A DNA stretch of 64,000 bases from contig JAQNBH010000014.1 of NCBI GenBank assembly GCA_028752905.1, forward strand, positions 1,420,721 through 1,484,720. Reading direction: 5' to 3'. Shown here one piece after another: positions 53,601 to 57,749 of this stretch (positions are counted from its first letter, which is position 1; every line of letters starts with the position of its first letter). Made by a program: the position numbers and the translations under genes. The notes below the pieces were generated by a model that did not search any database, was not told where the DNA came from, and saw only the letters and a program-made list of their open reading frames with translations. The stretch is from Cladorhizidae sp. MBARI D1340-BT2 (Eukaryota; Porifera; Demospongiae; Poecilosclerida; Cladorhizidae).

Positions 53601-56600
53601 ACAAATGAATACTTATTCTCTGTGTATCTATGCAGGAAAGCATGAAAGGGTACCCTCATCTGGATCCTCTGCCCACTGACAAGCAAGGGGAAACTACTGT
53701 TGAAAAGGAAGATATTTATGCTGATTTTGGAGAACTGGAGGCAAATGATCTAATGAGATTTGCATACCAGATTGCCACTGGCATGGCAAGTAATATATAT
53801 ATTAGTGGGGATAGGGAATATTACCTAGTAGTAGTGGCAGAGATAGTCATAGTAGTAGCTATGCAGAGTCAAAGTCACCTATGCTGCATAATAATCAAAG
53901 GTTTTGGACTGGTTCATGAACCTACTATGGACATTAATTGGCTTTATTAACGAGTTTGTAATCCCGGTCTCCTCAGGAATATTTGTCGAGTATCAACATC
54001 GTCTATCGTGATCTTGCCTGTCGCAATATTCTCATGGGAGATGGGAAGAACCTCAAGATCACCGACTTTGGCTTGTCTCGTGAAGTGGAAGATGTCTATG
54101 TGGACACAACCAAAGGAAGGCTACCTCTGAAGTGGATGGCTCTGGAGTCTATTGAAGCTTGGGAGTTTACAACTCAATCTGATGTATGGTCATATGGAGT
54201 CACTCTCTGGGAAATTGGGACTCTGGGTGAGAATGCTATGTGACTTGAAAGTTAAGTGATAATGGAGGTGGCATTCAACTGTAGTTCAAATTATTTGCTA
54301 GATCAACATCACACTTGGTTGAGGTAAGTTGGAGTTCAATGATTAGAGACATGTGGGACACATACCAGCTCTGATGCCCGAGAAAAACTTAATAGGCCAG
54401 TTTGCAATATGACACAAGGTTGTGTTGCACCATTACGTAAGACTGCAATGATATTGTGAACCGAAAAACCGAAAATGGACTGCAACTATAAACTTTCAAA
54501 AATAATATGAAACACCAAAGTAAGATTTCAGCCTAATCTGTGATGAACTGCAACATCAGCTGTTTAGCATTTGGCTTCTAGTGAAGATTGTTACAAGCAA
54601 AGACTCCATTACAACAAGCTTCTCACCCACCTCCTGCTTGTTTACCAATATCTGCTAGATCAATTCATGCCTGCATATCAAAGCAAAGGGCAATGGAGAG
54701 AGGCAGGTGTTAAGTCAAGTTAGAAGTGTTCTGCAGGAAGCTAGGAATGTACTCATTGGCATACGTAATTCATACTTGACCTGTTAATGCTAGTCTAGTT
54801 TTTTAGTAGATGTGGTGTATGTAGTCTTTAATAGGTGTAGTAATGGCTAGTAGGCAGTGTAGCTAATCAACAATACTTTTCTATCAGCTGTTCAATCTAG
54901 TAGCAATAGTTTTTTAGCAGCTGATTAGCATGTTTTAGCCAGTTCAACTTCTCATCCACAAATGCCATAATGTGTACTACAAGTGTCGGCAGCTAAAGCT
55001 TAGAATTAATCTCTAAGTTGACATTGCTTACACATCACCACATTGTGAACCACACAATAATTGAAGAGCAGAATCTGTTACATTCAATGGAATTGATTGC
55101 TTTACATCACATTATGACCCCCATAAATGTAGGTACATAGTTCTAGGCTTGTGCTTGTCTTATTAATGATGCAAAATTTCTACTTTACTGAATGACCCCT
55201 AGAAGTAGCCATTATTTTAACAGCTATGGTTTAATATTTCCAAACGTGGAAAGCAAATGCAGTAAGTTGGAATGTGGTGTAGGAATTGGCGACAGTTTTA
55301 TGTCTTTAACAAACTGATTGGAAAGAAATACATCGAGGAAAATCTCGACTAAATAGCTTTTTTCTAGTAAGCACAGTTCCCCGATGAACAGAAGAACTTT
55401 TAAAAACCGCACAAAAAGCATTTACAATTGTTATTTTTATTCTGTTTTTAATGCTCAGACACTCCCTGAACATCAGAGTTCAATTTTCTTTCTGAATTAG
55501 CCCTCTACTTGGCATATGCAGGGGGTAACATTTAGTACTCAGCATGTATATCAACATTTTTGTTTTGCAATAATATCTCAGTTTGCACTTGTAAATGCTT
55601 GTGGCAGTTAGTGAAATAGTTATTTAAATTATGAATAATTGGTTGGTAATTATTTTATAGCATAAATATACTCAATAGAATCCCACAAATTATATTTGGG
55701 AATACTTTCAGGTGGGTACCCATATTCTATGATTCAGAACCAAGATTTGCTAATGATGCTAAAGCAAGGCTATCGACTGGAGAAGCCAGGAAACTGTGCT
55801 GATGAATTGTAAGTTTATTTCTCAATGATGAAATCTTAGTTGACATAAGAAATTACGATGACTTTCTCGATATGCAATTTACTCTTGATATTTCGGCTAG
55901 AAGCGCTAGCCTTCATCAATAATTACTGATGAAGGCTTGAGTTTCTAGTCAAAACATTGGGAGAGTAAATTTTAAGTTGATTATTGAGAAATTGATTGTA
56001 ACTTTGTCAACTACTTTTAAAACAAAATTAGCAATATATTTATTTTGAATACGCTTCAATCCTCACTACATCCCCTACCTGGCTTTACTTCTGCTCCTTC
56101 CTGGTTACACTTTCTCCCCTCCATCCCTCCCACCTTCCCTGCAAACAGGTATAATGTCATGCTTGAATGCTGGCAGGAAGATCGTGTAGATAGACCAACC
56201 TTCTCAGAACTTCGTAACAAGTTCAATGATCTCCTCTTGGCTAGCACAAGTAACTCAAACTTGGTGCTGCAAATTGATGAAACCAAAACATATTACAAAC
56301 TGGGTGAGGAGGAAGAGAAAGATATCAAGGGAAGCGAGGAAAGTTTGTCTTCTACAGATGGCATCAAGAAAGCAAAGAGCATAAAAATTGAGAAGCCAAG
56401 GTGGGCTCAAGATGCCGACACTTATTCACTCACACTTTCTACATTCAAGGGGGAAGATAAACACATTGAAGATGAGCACTATCACCCCAACACCAAAAGT
56501 GTTACCATTGAGTTAGAAACACAGCAACTCCACTCTTCCACTGTTGTCACTGCAGATGTTACTGATGTCCATTATGAAAAATGTAAGAGTATCTCAAAAG

Positions 56601-56869
56601 GAATACTGGATGAAGTACTTACACTCAAAAGGAATATCGACCTACCTGCATCACAACCCACACTTGTCATACTCAATGATCAACTTGACCTCCCACTGTC
56701 TGTTGATATCAGATCATCTGAGAAGCAGAAAGGCCAAGATGCACCTCACAGTGGTAGAGTTTTAAAGAAGATTAAGACTAATACTTATGTGGACAATTCC
56801 GCAACACCCCATCCTCTTGATGTGATAGGAGAAGATAAGATGTTGTTTGAGGACAGCCAACACAAGTGA
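1491..56869 (+). CDS. SRCR(x8)-FN3-TM receptor tyrosine kinase, 5' end outside window (18 exons)
   Basis: Joined exons: 1491-1823, 12382-12708, 15371-15694, 21641-21970, 25500-25832, 30151-30477, 34622-34951, 38704-39036, 39846-40175, 42682-42830, 43214-43324, 45853-46009, 47495-47679, 53636-53785, 53977-54226, 55712-55808, 56149-56869. (The count of 18 assumes at least one signal-peptide exon upstream; 17 are visible.) Phases join without a frameshift and give about 1,594 residues: eight SRCR domains (1-879), FN3 (880-989), one membrane helix (about 1000-1026), tyrosine kinase (about 1080-1385) and a C-terminal tail. By family knowledge this should be a plasma-membrane receptor that binds an extracellular ligand through SRCR/FN3 and signals by tyrosine phosphorylation; the ligand is unknown. 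The first visible exon starts in phase 1 with no Met or signal peptide, so the 5' end is missing. Introns are up to 10.6 kb and filled with transposons. Splice sites were read by eye, not from transcripts. Confidence 0.9.
1824..5990 (+). other. intron after SRCR1, first part
   Basis: No gene is visible apart from the tRNA-like fragment at about 2.69 kb and short (AT)n at about 3130-3152. There is a run of C near 3354-3368. Open frames here are short and have no recognisable domain. Confidence 0.6.
2685..2735 (+). repeat. tRNA-like fragment (possible tRNA-derived SINE)
   Basis: An A-box-like TAGCTCAATTGTGG (2693-2706) is followed 14 bases later by a B-box-like GTTTGAATCC (2721-2730). The spacing is too short for an intact tRNA, so it may be a decayed tRNA or SINE head. 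No clear SINE tail was identified. Confidence 0.3.
6590..6860 (-). pseudogene. RT connection and RNase H of the Gmr1-like element
   Basis: With frame changes the minus strand reads [15 protein letters not shown] and then [20 protein letters not shown], the standard connection and first-Asp segment of Gypsy RNase H. Upstream, [14 protein letters not shown] fits the FA..SAPL..L motif after the RT thumb. Confidence 0.7.
6945..7585 (-). pseudogene. integrase (broken) running into RT thumb
   Basis: The minus-strand frame 7585-7154 shows a zinc-binding HHCC domain ([19 protein letters not shown]), then the catalytic core with [13 protein letters not shown] and SDRG (first and second catalytic Asp). 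After a stop and frameshift it continues [15 protein letters not shown] and [10 protein letters not shown], with the third catalytic Glu. About 15 residues on, the frame passes directly to YLGHEVGRG, the thumb of an RT, which shows a deletion of the integrase C-terminus and RT core. Confidence 0.8.
8176..8511 (-). pseudogene. Gag C-terminal region with degenerate zinc knuckle
   Basis: A basic region is followed by [15 protein letters not shown], which fits C-x2-C-x4-H-x4-C in spacing but has Glu for His and Val for the last Cys. It lies between the capsid-like part and the integrase. Confidence 0.6.
9021..9317 (-). pseudogene. Gag N-terminal coiled-coil region
   Basis: A 98-residue minus-strand frame is dominated by repeated EE/RR heptads ([22 protein letters not shown]), a charged helix of the type found at the start of Gag in this kind of element. 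It is followed on the same strand by a capsid-like stretch at about 8.9-8.59 kb with [12 protein letters not shown] and [11 protein letters not shown], similar in pattern to the SCAN/Gag fold. Frames are interrupted, so it is non-functional. Confidence 0.6.
9711..10091 (-). repeat. 5' LTR of the Gmr1-like element
   Basis: On the minus strand the segment begins TGTTAGGG and ends CCTTAACA, TG...CA with short inverted ends. It is followed by ATTTGGTGGAAGGAGTGAT, a plausible primer-binding site. Length is 381 bp. No second copy was found near 6.0-6.5 kb by eye. Confidence 0.55.
10092..12250 (+). other. intron between the Gmr1-like element and SRCR2
   Basis: No gene is seen. An imperfect tandem duplication lies at 11043-11161. 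The last 450 bases resemble sequence before other SRCR exons and belong to the duplicated unit. Confidence 0.5.
11043..11161. repeat. imperfect tandem duplication (about 55 and 64 bp)
   Basis: TTGTTTGGGTGATTGTTTAT and a following AAAAATCTAGGT(T/C)GAGGCTACCA occur twice, at 11043 and 11098. The second copy has a 9-base insertion. Confidence 0.8.
12253..12345 (+). pseudogene. dead SRCR exon fragment upstream of SRCR2
   Basis: The sequence matches the first third of a SRCR exon: AAGCACC, then after a deletion ACATGTGGAAGTCTGCCA, translating as [20 protein letters not shown]. A stop replaces the conserved Trp and there is no splice donor. It is 40-130 bases before the live SRCR2 exon and is closest to that exon, so it looks like a failed duplicate. 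Confidence 0.7.
12382..12708 (+). CDS. exon: SRCR domain 2
   Basis: A 327-base phase 1-1 exon with acceptor TCAAAG and donor AGTAAGTAA. It encodes a full SRCR domain with [26 protein letters not shown] and SLFNC and eight Cys. The usual acidic DD after the third Cys is replaced by YS. A dead SRCR fragment lies immediately upstream in the intron (about 12.26-12.35 kb). Confidence 0.9.
13886..14010. repeat. fold-back repeat family copy, arms shortened
   Basis: This copy has the family core CCTGATGAAGGCTAGAG, then GAAATGTCGAG and a right flank (TTATTGGGAAGGTTATTGTA). It begins with the opposite flank (TGAACTCTAAGTTGACATAA), so the two ends are inverted copies. Confidence 0.75.
14735..14860. repeat. 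fold-back repeat family copy, single arm
   Basis: Contains ATCAACTTAAATTTCTTC, GACATTTTGGCTAGATGCTC and CTTCATTAGGAATA, one arm of the family seen complete at 27.55 kb. Confidence 0.7.
15371..15694 (+). CDS. exon: SRCR domain 3
   Basis: A 324-base phase 1-1 exon, the shortest of the eight. It encodes [26 protein letters not shown] and SLFNC, with eight Cys. The last Cys is in the sequence GIDC, two residues shorter than the V(S/N)C ending of its neighbours. Flanking sites are CTAAG before the exon and GTAAGC after it. Confidence 0.9.
15695..16340 (+). other. intron after SRCR3, up to the Gypsy element
   Basis: No gene. The last several hundred bases probably include the 5' LTR of the following element, but I could not fix where it starts. 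Confidence 0.4.
16709..16939 (+). pseudogene. Gag with two zinc knuckles (broken)
   Basis: This 76-residue frame ends in [16 protein letters not shown] (C-x2-C-x4-H-x4-C-like), and the next frame shift continues into a second knuckle (KCHNC with GH). Upstream, [18 protein letters not shown] is a typical Gag C-terminal helix of Mag-type elements. Confidence 0.7.
17621..18173 (+). pseudogene. reverse transcriptase (two frames)
   Basis: The first frame reads [20 protein letters not shown], the RT fingers, and [15 protein letters not shown] frameshift and a deletion follow, then [10 protein letters not shown], the catalytic YIDD box, and [10 protein letters not shown] in the thumb. Catalytic residues are visible but the frame is broken. 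Confidence 0.85.
18370..19025 (+). pseudogene. RNase H and integrase start
   Basis: With one frame change the strand reads [15 protein letters not shown], the RNase H helix with the conserved Glu, then [12 protein letters not shown] and [12 protein letters not shown], the tether before integrase. The frame stops soon after [13 protein letters not shown], where HxGxxRM would be expected. Confidence 0.75.
19560..20400 (-). mobile_element. Ty3/Gypsy integrase fragment
   Basis: The minus-strand frame 20185-19892 holds an integrase zinc-binding domain: [19 protein letters not shown] and CHHCWTCQK (HHCC), then [19 protein letters not shown] at the start of the core. Degraded core sequence follows to about 19.6 kb. 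It lies tail to tail with the plus-strand element ending near 19.49 kb and is a separate insertion. Confidence 0.8.
20424..20490 (+). pseudogene. dead SRCR exon fragment before SRCR4
   Basis: TTCCCTTTAACTGTAGTACT resembles AGTCTCTTTAACTGTAG of live exons (the SLFNC region), and the next bases resemble the end of the domain. There is no open frame or donor. The bases that follow match those after the fragment at 29.04 kb. Confidence 0.5.
21641..21970 (+). CDS. exon: SRCR domain 4
   Basis: A 330-base phase 1-1 exon with acceptor TCAAAG and donor GTAAGTAA. It encodes [26 protein letters not shown] and SLFNC and has eight Cys. It is closest to domain 6: both carry TTLTSTTIL and NTQVVWL in the middle. 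With domains 5 and 6 it shares long stretches of flanking intron, so these three arose by duplication of exon plus intron. Confidence 0.92.
22585..22680. repeat. fold-back repeat family copy, single arm
   Basis: Contains AACCTTCTAAAATATCAA, ACATTTCAACTAGATGCTC and CCTTCATCAACAACAATGAG, as in the 27.55-kb copy. Confidence 0.75.
22771..23002. repeat. (TAA)n then (AAAT)n microsatellite
   Basis: An interrupted TAA array runs to about 22888, then A-rich tetranucleotide repeats (AAAC, AAAT) reach 23002. The long Ile or Leu open frames here are low-complexity artefacts. Confidence 0.95.
23003..23713 (+). mobile_element. non-LTR retrotransposon 3' end with restriction-like endonuclease, copy A
   Basis: With two frame changes the strand reads [16 protein letters not shown], then a CCHC motif ([10 protein letters not shown]...HGLSC), [10 protein letters not shown], and [11 protein letters not shown]...[16 protein letters not shown]. 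The latter is the PD...D core of an R2/R4/NeSL-type restriction-like endonuclease, though the second acid is Glu here. The frame ends with [17 protein letters not shown]. Only the C-terminal quarter is present, so it is 5'-truncated; it begins directly after (AAAT)n and is followed by (TAAA)n. Confidence 0.8.
23764..24600. repeat. long A-rich tetranucleotide tract
   Basis: (TAAA)n to 23827, (TGAA)n to about 23868, then about 700 bases of mixed AAAT/AAAC units with almost no G on the + strand. Open frames on either strand are Leu/Phe/Tyr or Lys/Asn low-complexity. It may be the 3' tail of copy A or the array it entered. Confidence 0.9.
24625..24650. repeat. (ATA)n microsatellite
   Basis: About eight ATA units, next to the Penelope 3' end. 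Confidence 0.8.
24720..25249 (-). mobile_element. Penelope-like element fragment, GIY-YIG end
   Basis: The frame 25249-24836 has [20 protein letters not shown] and [18 protein letters not shown], the segment just before the endonuclease in Penelope-like elements. The GIY-YIG part follows in shifted frames (MRRMETRV-like: [15 protein letters not shown]). The 5' part (RT) is missing. Its 3' flank shares sequence with the element at 31.9 kb (GTGGTCATGGCTTCAAGTTC, with one change). Confidence 0.8.
25240..26420 (+). repeat. duplicated exon-plus-intron unit around SRCR5
   Basis: Sequence from CATACATCCTCATTCTCATT through SRCR5 to the ACATATCTGAAAAG landmark at about 26.2 kb matches the SRCR4 and SRCR6 surroundings. 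A 78-residue open frame (26213-26449, with [13 protein letters not shown]) has broken counterparts at about 22.31 and 30.82 kb, so it is unlikely to be a gene. Confidence 0.7.
25500..25832 (+). CDS. exon: SRCR domain 5
   Basis: A 333-base phase 1-1 exon, acceptor ATCATAG and donor GTAAGTAT. It encodes [16 protein letters not shown], with one inserted Gly shared only with domain 6, then [11 protein letters not shown] and SLFYC; eight Cys. The Asn of the usual SLFNC is Tyr here. The 2.5 kb before the exon hold a microsatellite, an RLE-type retrotransposon and a Penelope fragment, which explains the larger spacing from domain 4. Confidence 0.92.
26450..27540 (+). other. intron after SRCR5
   Basis: No gene is supported. 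A short (TA)n lies at about 26617. Confidence 0.5.
27550..27761. repeat. fold-back repeat, complete palindrome
   Basis: Two arms of about 90 bp (27550-27639 and 27672-27761) are near-perfect reverse complements round a 32-bp loop. The right arm carries CTGATGA (27684-27690), a 7-bp stem GACTAGA/TCTAGTC with loop GCA, and GAAA (27709-27712), a hammerhead-like layout. It is the best copy of a family also found at 13.89, 14.74, 22.59, 38.39, 55.84, 57.44 and 62.29 kb. Confidence 0.9.
27762..29040 (+). other. intron before SRCR6
   Basis: No gene. GATCTGGCCAACTGGATAGC at about 28.74 kb recurs as GATCTGGTCAGATGGATAGC at 38.35 kb and in a weaker form near 0.61 and 11.93 kb, part of the old duplicated unit. 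Confidence 0.5.
29041..29100 (+). pseudogene. dead SRCR exon fragment before SRCR6
   Basis: CAGGTGTATTG followed by TTGAGAGAAGTCTCTT matches the (R/K)C(I/V)G.E(S/R)SLF region of live exons. The Cys and frame after it are lost. It occupies the same place relative to SRCR6 as the 20.43-kb fragment does to SRCR4. Confidence 0.6.
30151..30477 (+). CDS. exon: SRCR domain 6 (nine Cys)
   Basis: A 327-base phase 1-1 exon with acceptor TCAAAG and donor AGTAAGTC. It encodes [27 protein letters not shown] and SLFNC. It has an additional, ninth Cys near the N-terminus ([10 protein letters not shown], where the others have Ser, Asn or Arg), so one Cys should be unpaired or pair outside the domain. The loop before the last two Cys is three residues shorter than in domain 4. 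Confidence 0.92.
31011..31900 (+). other. intron after SRCR6
   Basis: No gene. AT-rich, with an ATTT-rich patch around 31.75-31.82 kb. Confidence 0.5.
31938..33400 (-). mobile_element. Penelope-like element, RT and GIY-YIG endonuclease, 5'-truncated
   Basis: Minus strand: [20 protein letters not shown] with HKP and LRPIVSC (RT start, 33392-33126), [20 protein letters not shown] and [10 protein letters not shown] (RT core, 32971-32591; the catalytic YxDD is YMDN), then about 32.28 kb [14 protein letters not shown] and RRLETRVK, the GIY-YIG domain (YYRG for YIG), and [15 protein letters not shown] at the end. Frames are broken several times and a catalytic Asp is lost, so it is dead. Confidence 0.9.
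33401..34621 (+). other. intron before SRCR7
   Basis: No gene or element recognised. Confidence 0.5.
34622..34951 (+). CDS. exon: SRCR domain 7
   Basis: A 330-base phase 1-1 exon, acceptor TCGAAG and donor GTAAGTCA. It encodes [26 protein letters not shown] and SLFNC with eight Cys, and is close to the repeat consensus. The 5' intron holds a degraded Penelope-like element on the opposite strand (31.9-33.4 kb). Confidence 0.92.
34952..38380 (+). other. intron after SRCR7
   Basis: No gene seen. Open frames near 35.33-35.71 and 37.42-37.83 kb have no recognisable domain; the latter spans a (TGTC)n patch at about 37.58 kb. Confidence 0.5.
38383..38450. repeat. fold-back repeat family remnant
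   Basis: TTCGACATTTTAGCCAGATTC and TAGCCTTCATCAATGAAG match one arm of the 27.55-kb palindrome. Confidence 0.65.
38704..39036 (+). CDS. exon: SRCR domain 8, membrane-proximal
   Basis: A 333-base phase 1-1 exon with acceptor TCAAAG and donor GTAAGTAC. It encodes [26 protein letters not shown] and SLFNC with eight Cys. DD of the core is changed to AD and the following motif is INAQ rather than ADAQ. It is the last SRCR before the fibronectin exon, 0.8 kb downstream. Confidence 0.92.
39846..40175 (+). CDS. exon: fibronectin type III domain
   Basis: A 330-base phase 1-1 exon, acceptor TTCTCTAG and donor GTGAGT. About 110 residues show the FN3 pattern: RPDPPVDIT at the start, SISLTWTC for strand B with its Trp, and [12 protein letters not shown] for strand F with the Tyr-x-Leu-x-Val core. 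Cys in strand B and in the F-G region may form a disulfide. It sits between the SRCR array and the membrane helix, as FN3 domains do in many RTKs. Confidence 0.85.
40176..42681 (+). other. intron between FN3 and transmembrane exons
   Basis: No coding exon or element is recognised in this 2.5-kb stretch. I looked for a second FN3 or SRCR and found none. Confidence 0.5.
42682..42830 (+). CDS. exon: transmembrane segment
   Basis: A 149-base exon (phase 1 to phase 0) with acceptor TTATTGCAG and donor GTAGGA. A short linker (AKETTGNS) is followed by a hydrophobic helix of about 27 residues, from LPVIIGTAI to VIAVCIFC, then a basic stop-transfer end ([11 protein letters not shown]). The change from phase-1 to phase-0 introns comes exactly at the outside-inside border. 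A diverged inverted copy of this exon lies at 63886-64000. Confidence 0.9.
43214..43324 (+). CDS. exon: juxtamembrane segment
   Basis: A 111-base phase 0-0 exon, acceptor CATATACAG and donor GTAAAC, encoding 37 residues ([14 protein letters not shown]... ending VDCWE). The Trp-Glu end joins the next exon's [12 protein letters not shown], the usual W-E-(I/F)-P entry into an RTK kinase domain. It was too short to be obvious by itself; the frame and join support it. Confidence 0.75.
43325..45852 (+). other. intron before the first kinase exon
   Basis: Several open frames with a fairly protein-like look occur (43703-43933, 44678-44980, 45645-45840), such as [19 protein letters not shown] and [18 protein letters not shown]. 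They lie in one direction and could be pieces of a decayed element, but I recognise no domain. Confidence 0.3.
45853..46009 (+). CDS. exon: kinase N-lobe, Gly-rich loop and catalytic Lys
   Basis: A 157-base exon (phase 0 to 1), acceptor CCTTTAG. It encodes [12 protein letters not shown], a Gly-rich loop whose first Gly is Gln, then a long beta2-beta3 insertion and PIAIKLLK with the ATP-binding Lys. The exon must end at 46009: the next exon joins in frame only if the intron begins GC (AAAG|GCAGGA), a non-canonical GC-AG intron. Confidence 0.85.
46010..47494 (+). other. GC-AG intron in the kinase N-lobe
   Basis: It starts GCAGGA and ends TCTCTGCAG; no element seen inside. Confidence 0.75.
47495..47679 (+). 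CDS. exon: kinase helix C to hinge
   Basis: A 185-base exon (phase 1 to 0), acceptor TTCTCTGCAG and donor GTCTGA. It encodes [14 protein letters not shown] with the conserved Glu of helix [11 protein letters not shown], and [20 protein letters not shown], the hinge and helix D typical of receptor tyrosine kinases of the FGFR/PDGFR/RET type. The next intron is 5.96 kb and contains a hAT-like element and a Gypsy fragment. Confidence 0.9.
48095..49324 (-). mobile_element. hAT-like DNA transposon, internally deleted
   Basis: The ends are inverted: CAGGGGCGTAGGAA (48095) and TTCCTACGCCCTTG (to 49324), 14 bp with one mismatch. The flanking bases 48090-48094 and 49325-49329 are both TATGC. hAT elements normally duplicate 8 bp, so a 5-bp match is odd. 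A minus-strand frame (49211-48954) has [19 protein letters not shown], similar to the TTF-type zinc finger region (FQ..W...FPWL.Y) at the start of hAT transposases. The rest of the transposase is absent. Confidence 0.7.
49217..49260. repeat. (TTTA)n and (TTA)n inside the hAT-like element
   Basis: Simple repeats next to a 14-base CG/CA palindrome (about 49192-49208). Confidence 0.8.
49330..50790 (+). other. intron sequence, middle of the 5.96-kb intron
   Basis: No gene. (TA)n occurs at about 49741-49760 and 50627-50655. Confidence 0.5.
50800..51740 (-). mobile_element. Gmr1-like Gypsy fragment, integrase end followed by RT start
   Basis: Minus strand: [20 protein letters not shown] (51733 on; end of the integrase core), [15 protein letters not shown] (integrase C-terminus, about 51.38 kb), then [26 protein letters not shown] and [13 protein letters not shown] (RT fingers, about 51.1-50.83 kb). 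The integrase is therefore upstream of the RT. Frames are broken. It supplies the parts missing from the 6.5-10 kb element. Confidence 0.75.
51741..53635 (+). other. rest of the intron before the kinase-insert exon
   Basis: No gene. Material at about 51.75-52.25 kb may be the flank of the Gypsy fragment; no LTR pair found. Confidence 0.4.
53636..53785 (+). CDS. exon: kinase insert and helix E
   Basis: A 150-base phase 0-0 exon, acceptor CTATGCAG. It encodes a short acidic kinase insert ([12 protein letters not shown]... EKEDIYADF, with two Tyr) and [12 protein letters not shown] at the start of helix E. It ends at 53785 in front of GCAAGT, the consensus of GC-AG introns. Using the nearby GT at 53789 would put the next exon out of frame. 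Confidence 0.85.
53977..54226 (+). CDS. exon: kinase catalytic and activation loops
   Basis: A 250-base exon (phase 0 to 1), acceptor TCTCCTCAG and donor GTGAGA. It has [14 protein letters not shown] (catalytic loop; the usual HRD is YRD), ITDFGLSR, a single activation-loop Tyr ([10 protein letters not shown]), [10 protein letters not shown] and [16 protein letters not shown]. The Asp and Asn needed for catalysis are present. The activation loop and [12 protein letters not shown] stretch resemble RET and MET more than Src-type kinases. Confidence 0.95.
54227..55711 (+). other. intron between activation-loop and C-lobe exons
   Basis: Nothing recognised. Confidence 0.5.
55712..55808 (+). CDS. 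exon: kinase C-lobe
   Basis: A 97-base exon (phase 1 to 2), acceptor ACTTTCAG and donor GTAAGT. It encodes [20 protein letters not shown] and [13 protein letters not shown], the usual C-lobe segment between helices F and H. It is too short to have been seen as an isolated ORF; the frame fits both neighbours. Confidence 0.9.
55838..56025. repeat. fold-back repeat, near-complete palindrome
   Basis: It starts TAGTTGACATAAGAAATTAC and ends GTAACTTTGTCAACTA, arms inverted round CTTCATCAATAATTACTGATGAAG. It lies in the last intron. Confidence 0.85.
56149..56869 (+). CDS. exon: end of kinase domain, cytoplasmic tail and stop
   Basis: The last exon (acceptor AAACAG) starts with [20 protein letters not shown], the conserved end of a tyrosine kinase with the CW and RP residues. 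About 205 further residues form a low-complexity, charged tail ([24 protein letters not shown]) with no domain I recognise. The tail has several Tyr that could be phosphorylated (TYYKLGE, TYSLTL, EHYHPN, VHYEKC, NTYVDN). None matches a clear Grb2 (YxN) site. The stop is TGA at 56867-56869. Confidence 0.9.
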
Positions 56870-56897
56870 TTGGCTCGACGGCTAAGCTAAACATGAA

Positions 56898-56903
56898 ATT
56901 AAA
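56898..56903 (+). promoter_or_regulatory. possible polyadenylation signal (ATTAAA)
   Basis: ATTAAA lies 29 bases after the stop codon. I saw no AATAAA in the next few hundred bases. The 3' UTR would be very short, so this is only a candidate. Confidence 0.3.
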
Positions 56904-56999
56904 GGTCGCTGGGAGGGGAGATGATGAAGATCTGACTGTTATGTAATCAGCTGCAACAATAACATTATAATCAATATTAAGACACACTCTTTATTAACA

Positions 57000-57430
57000 T
57001 TTTCCGTGTTCCTTTACATGATTAGCTAGCTAAACTCTGATTTATTCTTTCCAAAATTGTCGATAATTCCTATTAATTTAGTTTCATTTCCTAATTAACT
57101 AACCACTTTCTACTATGTTGGTCGATATTAAACATCAAAGCAGAGTAAATCCAGAGGCTAAGGTATTTGGTGAATGTTAATGAACAGTGCACATTATACA
57201 TTCATCATTGGTGATGAGATTATATAGTGATAATTGGCAACAGCACAGACTTTTAAGAAAAGCGGTCACAGTTTTTTTTGTGATCCCCATCTATATATAT
57301 ATATGTGTTTTAATTGCATAATAATATTAATAATTGTATTCGAGTCCCTAAACATTGCTCCTGCTTGTATAGGTAGTTAGCTAATTCATTTTTAAAAGGT
57401 AGAGCAACCATCATATTCCAGATATAATTT
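57000..57430. other. downstream of the gene, no feature seen
   Basis: AT-rich; a short (AT)n is at about 57291-57304. Confidence 0.5.
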
Positions 57431-57436
57431 ATTCTC

Positions 57437-57545
57437 TTAATGAACTCTCAGTTGACATAATAACATTACAATAACCTTCTTAACAATCAACTTGAGATTG
57501 TTTCTCTCATAGCTTCGACTACATGCTCTATCCTTCATTGACTTT
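57437..57545. repeat. fold-back repeat family copy, single arm
   Basis: Contains AATGAACTCTCAGTTGACAT, AACAATCAACTTGAGATTG and CTACATGCTCTATCCTTCATT. A Penelope-like element starts some 200-300 bases on. Confidence 0.75.
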
Positions 57546-57749
57546 TTAATAGTTACATATTATTTTAATGGAATGTTAGAGATATTAGTTGTTCCAGTAT
57601 TATATATTATTAATCGTGTTATTTTTTTATCATAATTATTTTATTTTACCCCTTTTCTCTCCCCTTCATTGCTGTCCTTTCCAGTGACATGGGTGTCAGA
57701 GTGAGGTGGCATCACATGATGAATAGCTAGCTGTAGCATGTCATCAATG

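Noticed and set aside
53786..53790. GT donor at 53789 for the kinase-insert exon
   Set aside because: It would shift the frame of the HRD exon; the GC donor at 53786 gives the expected GMEYLSS join.
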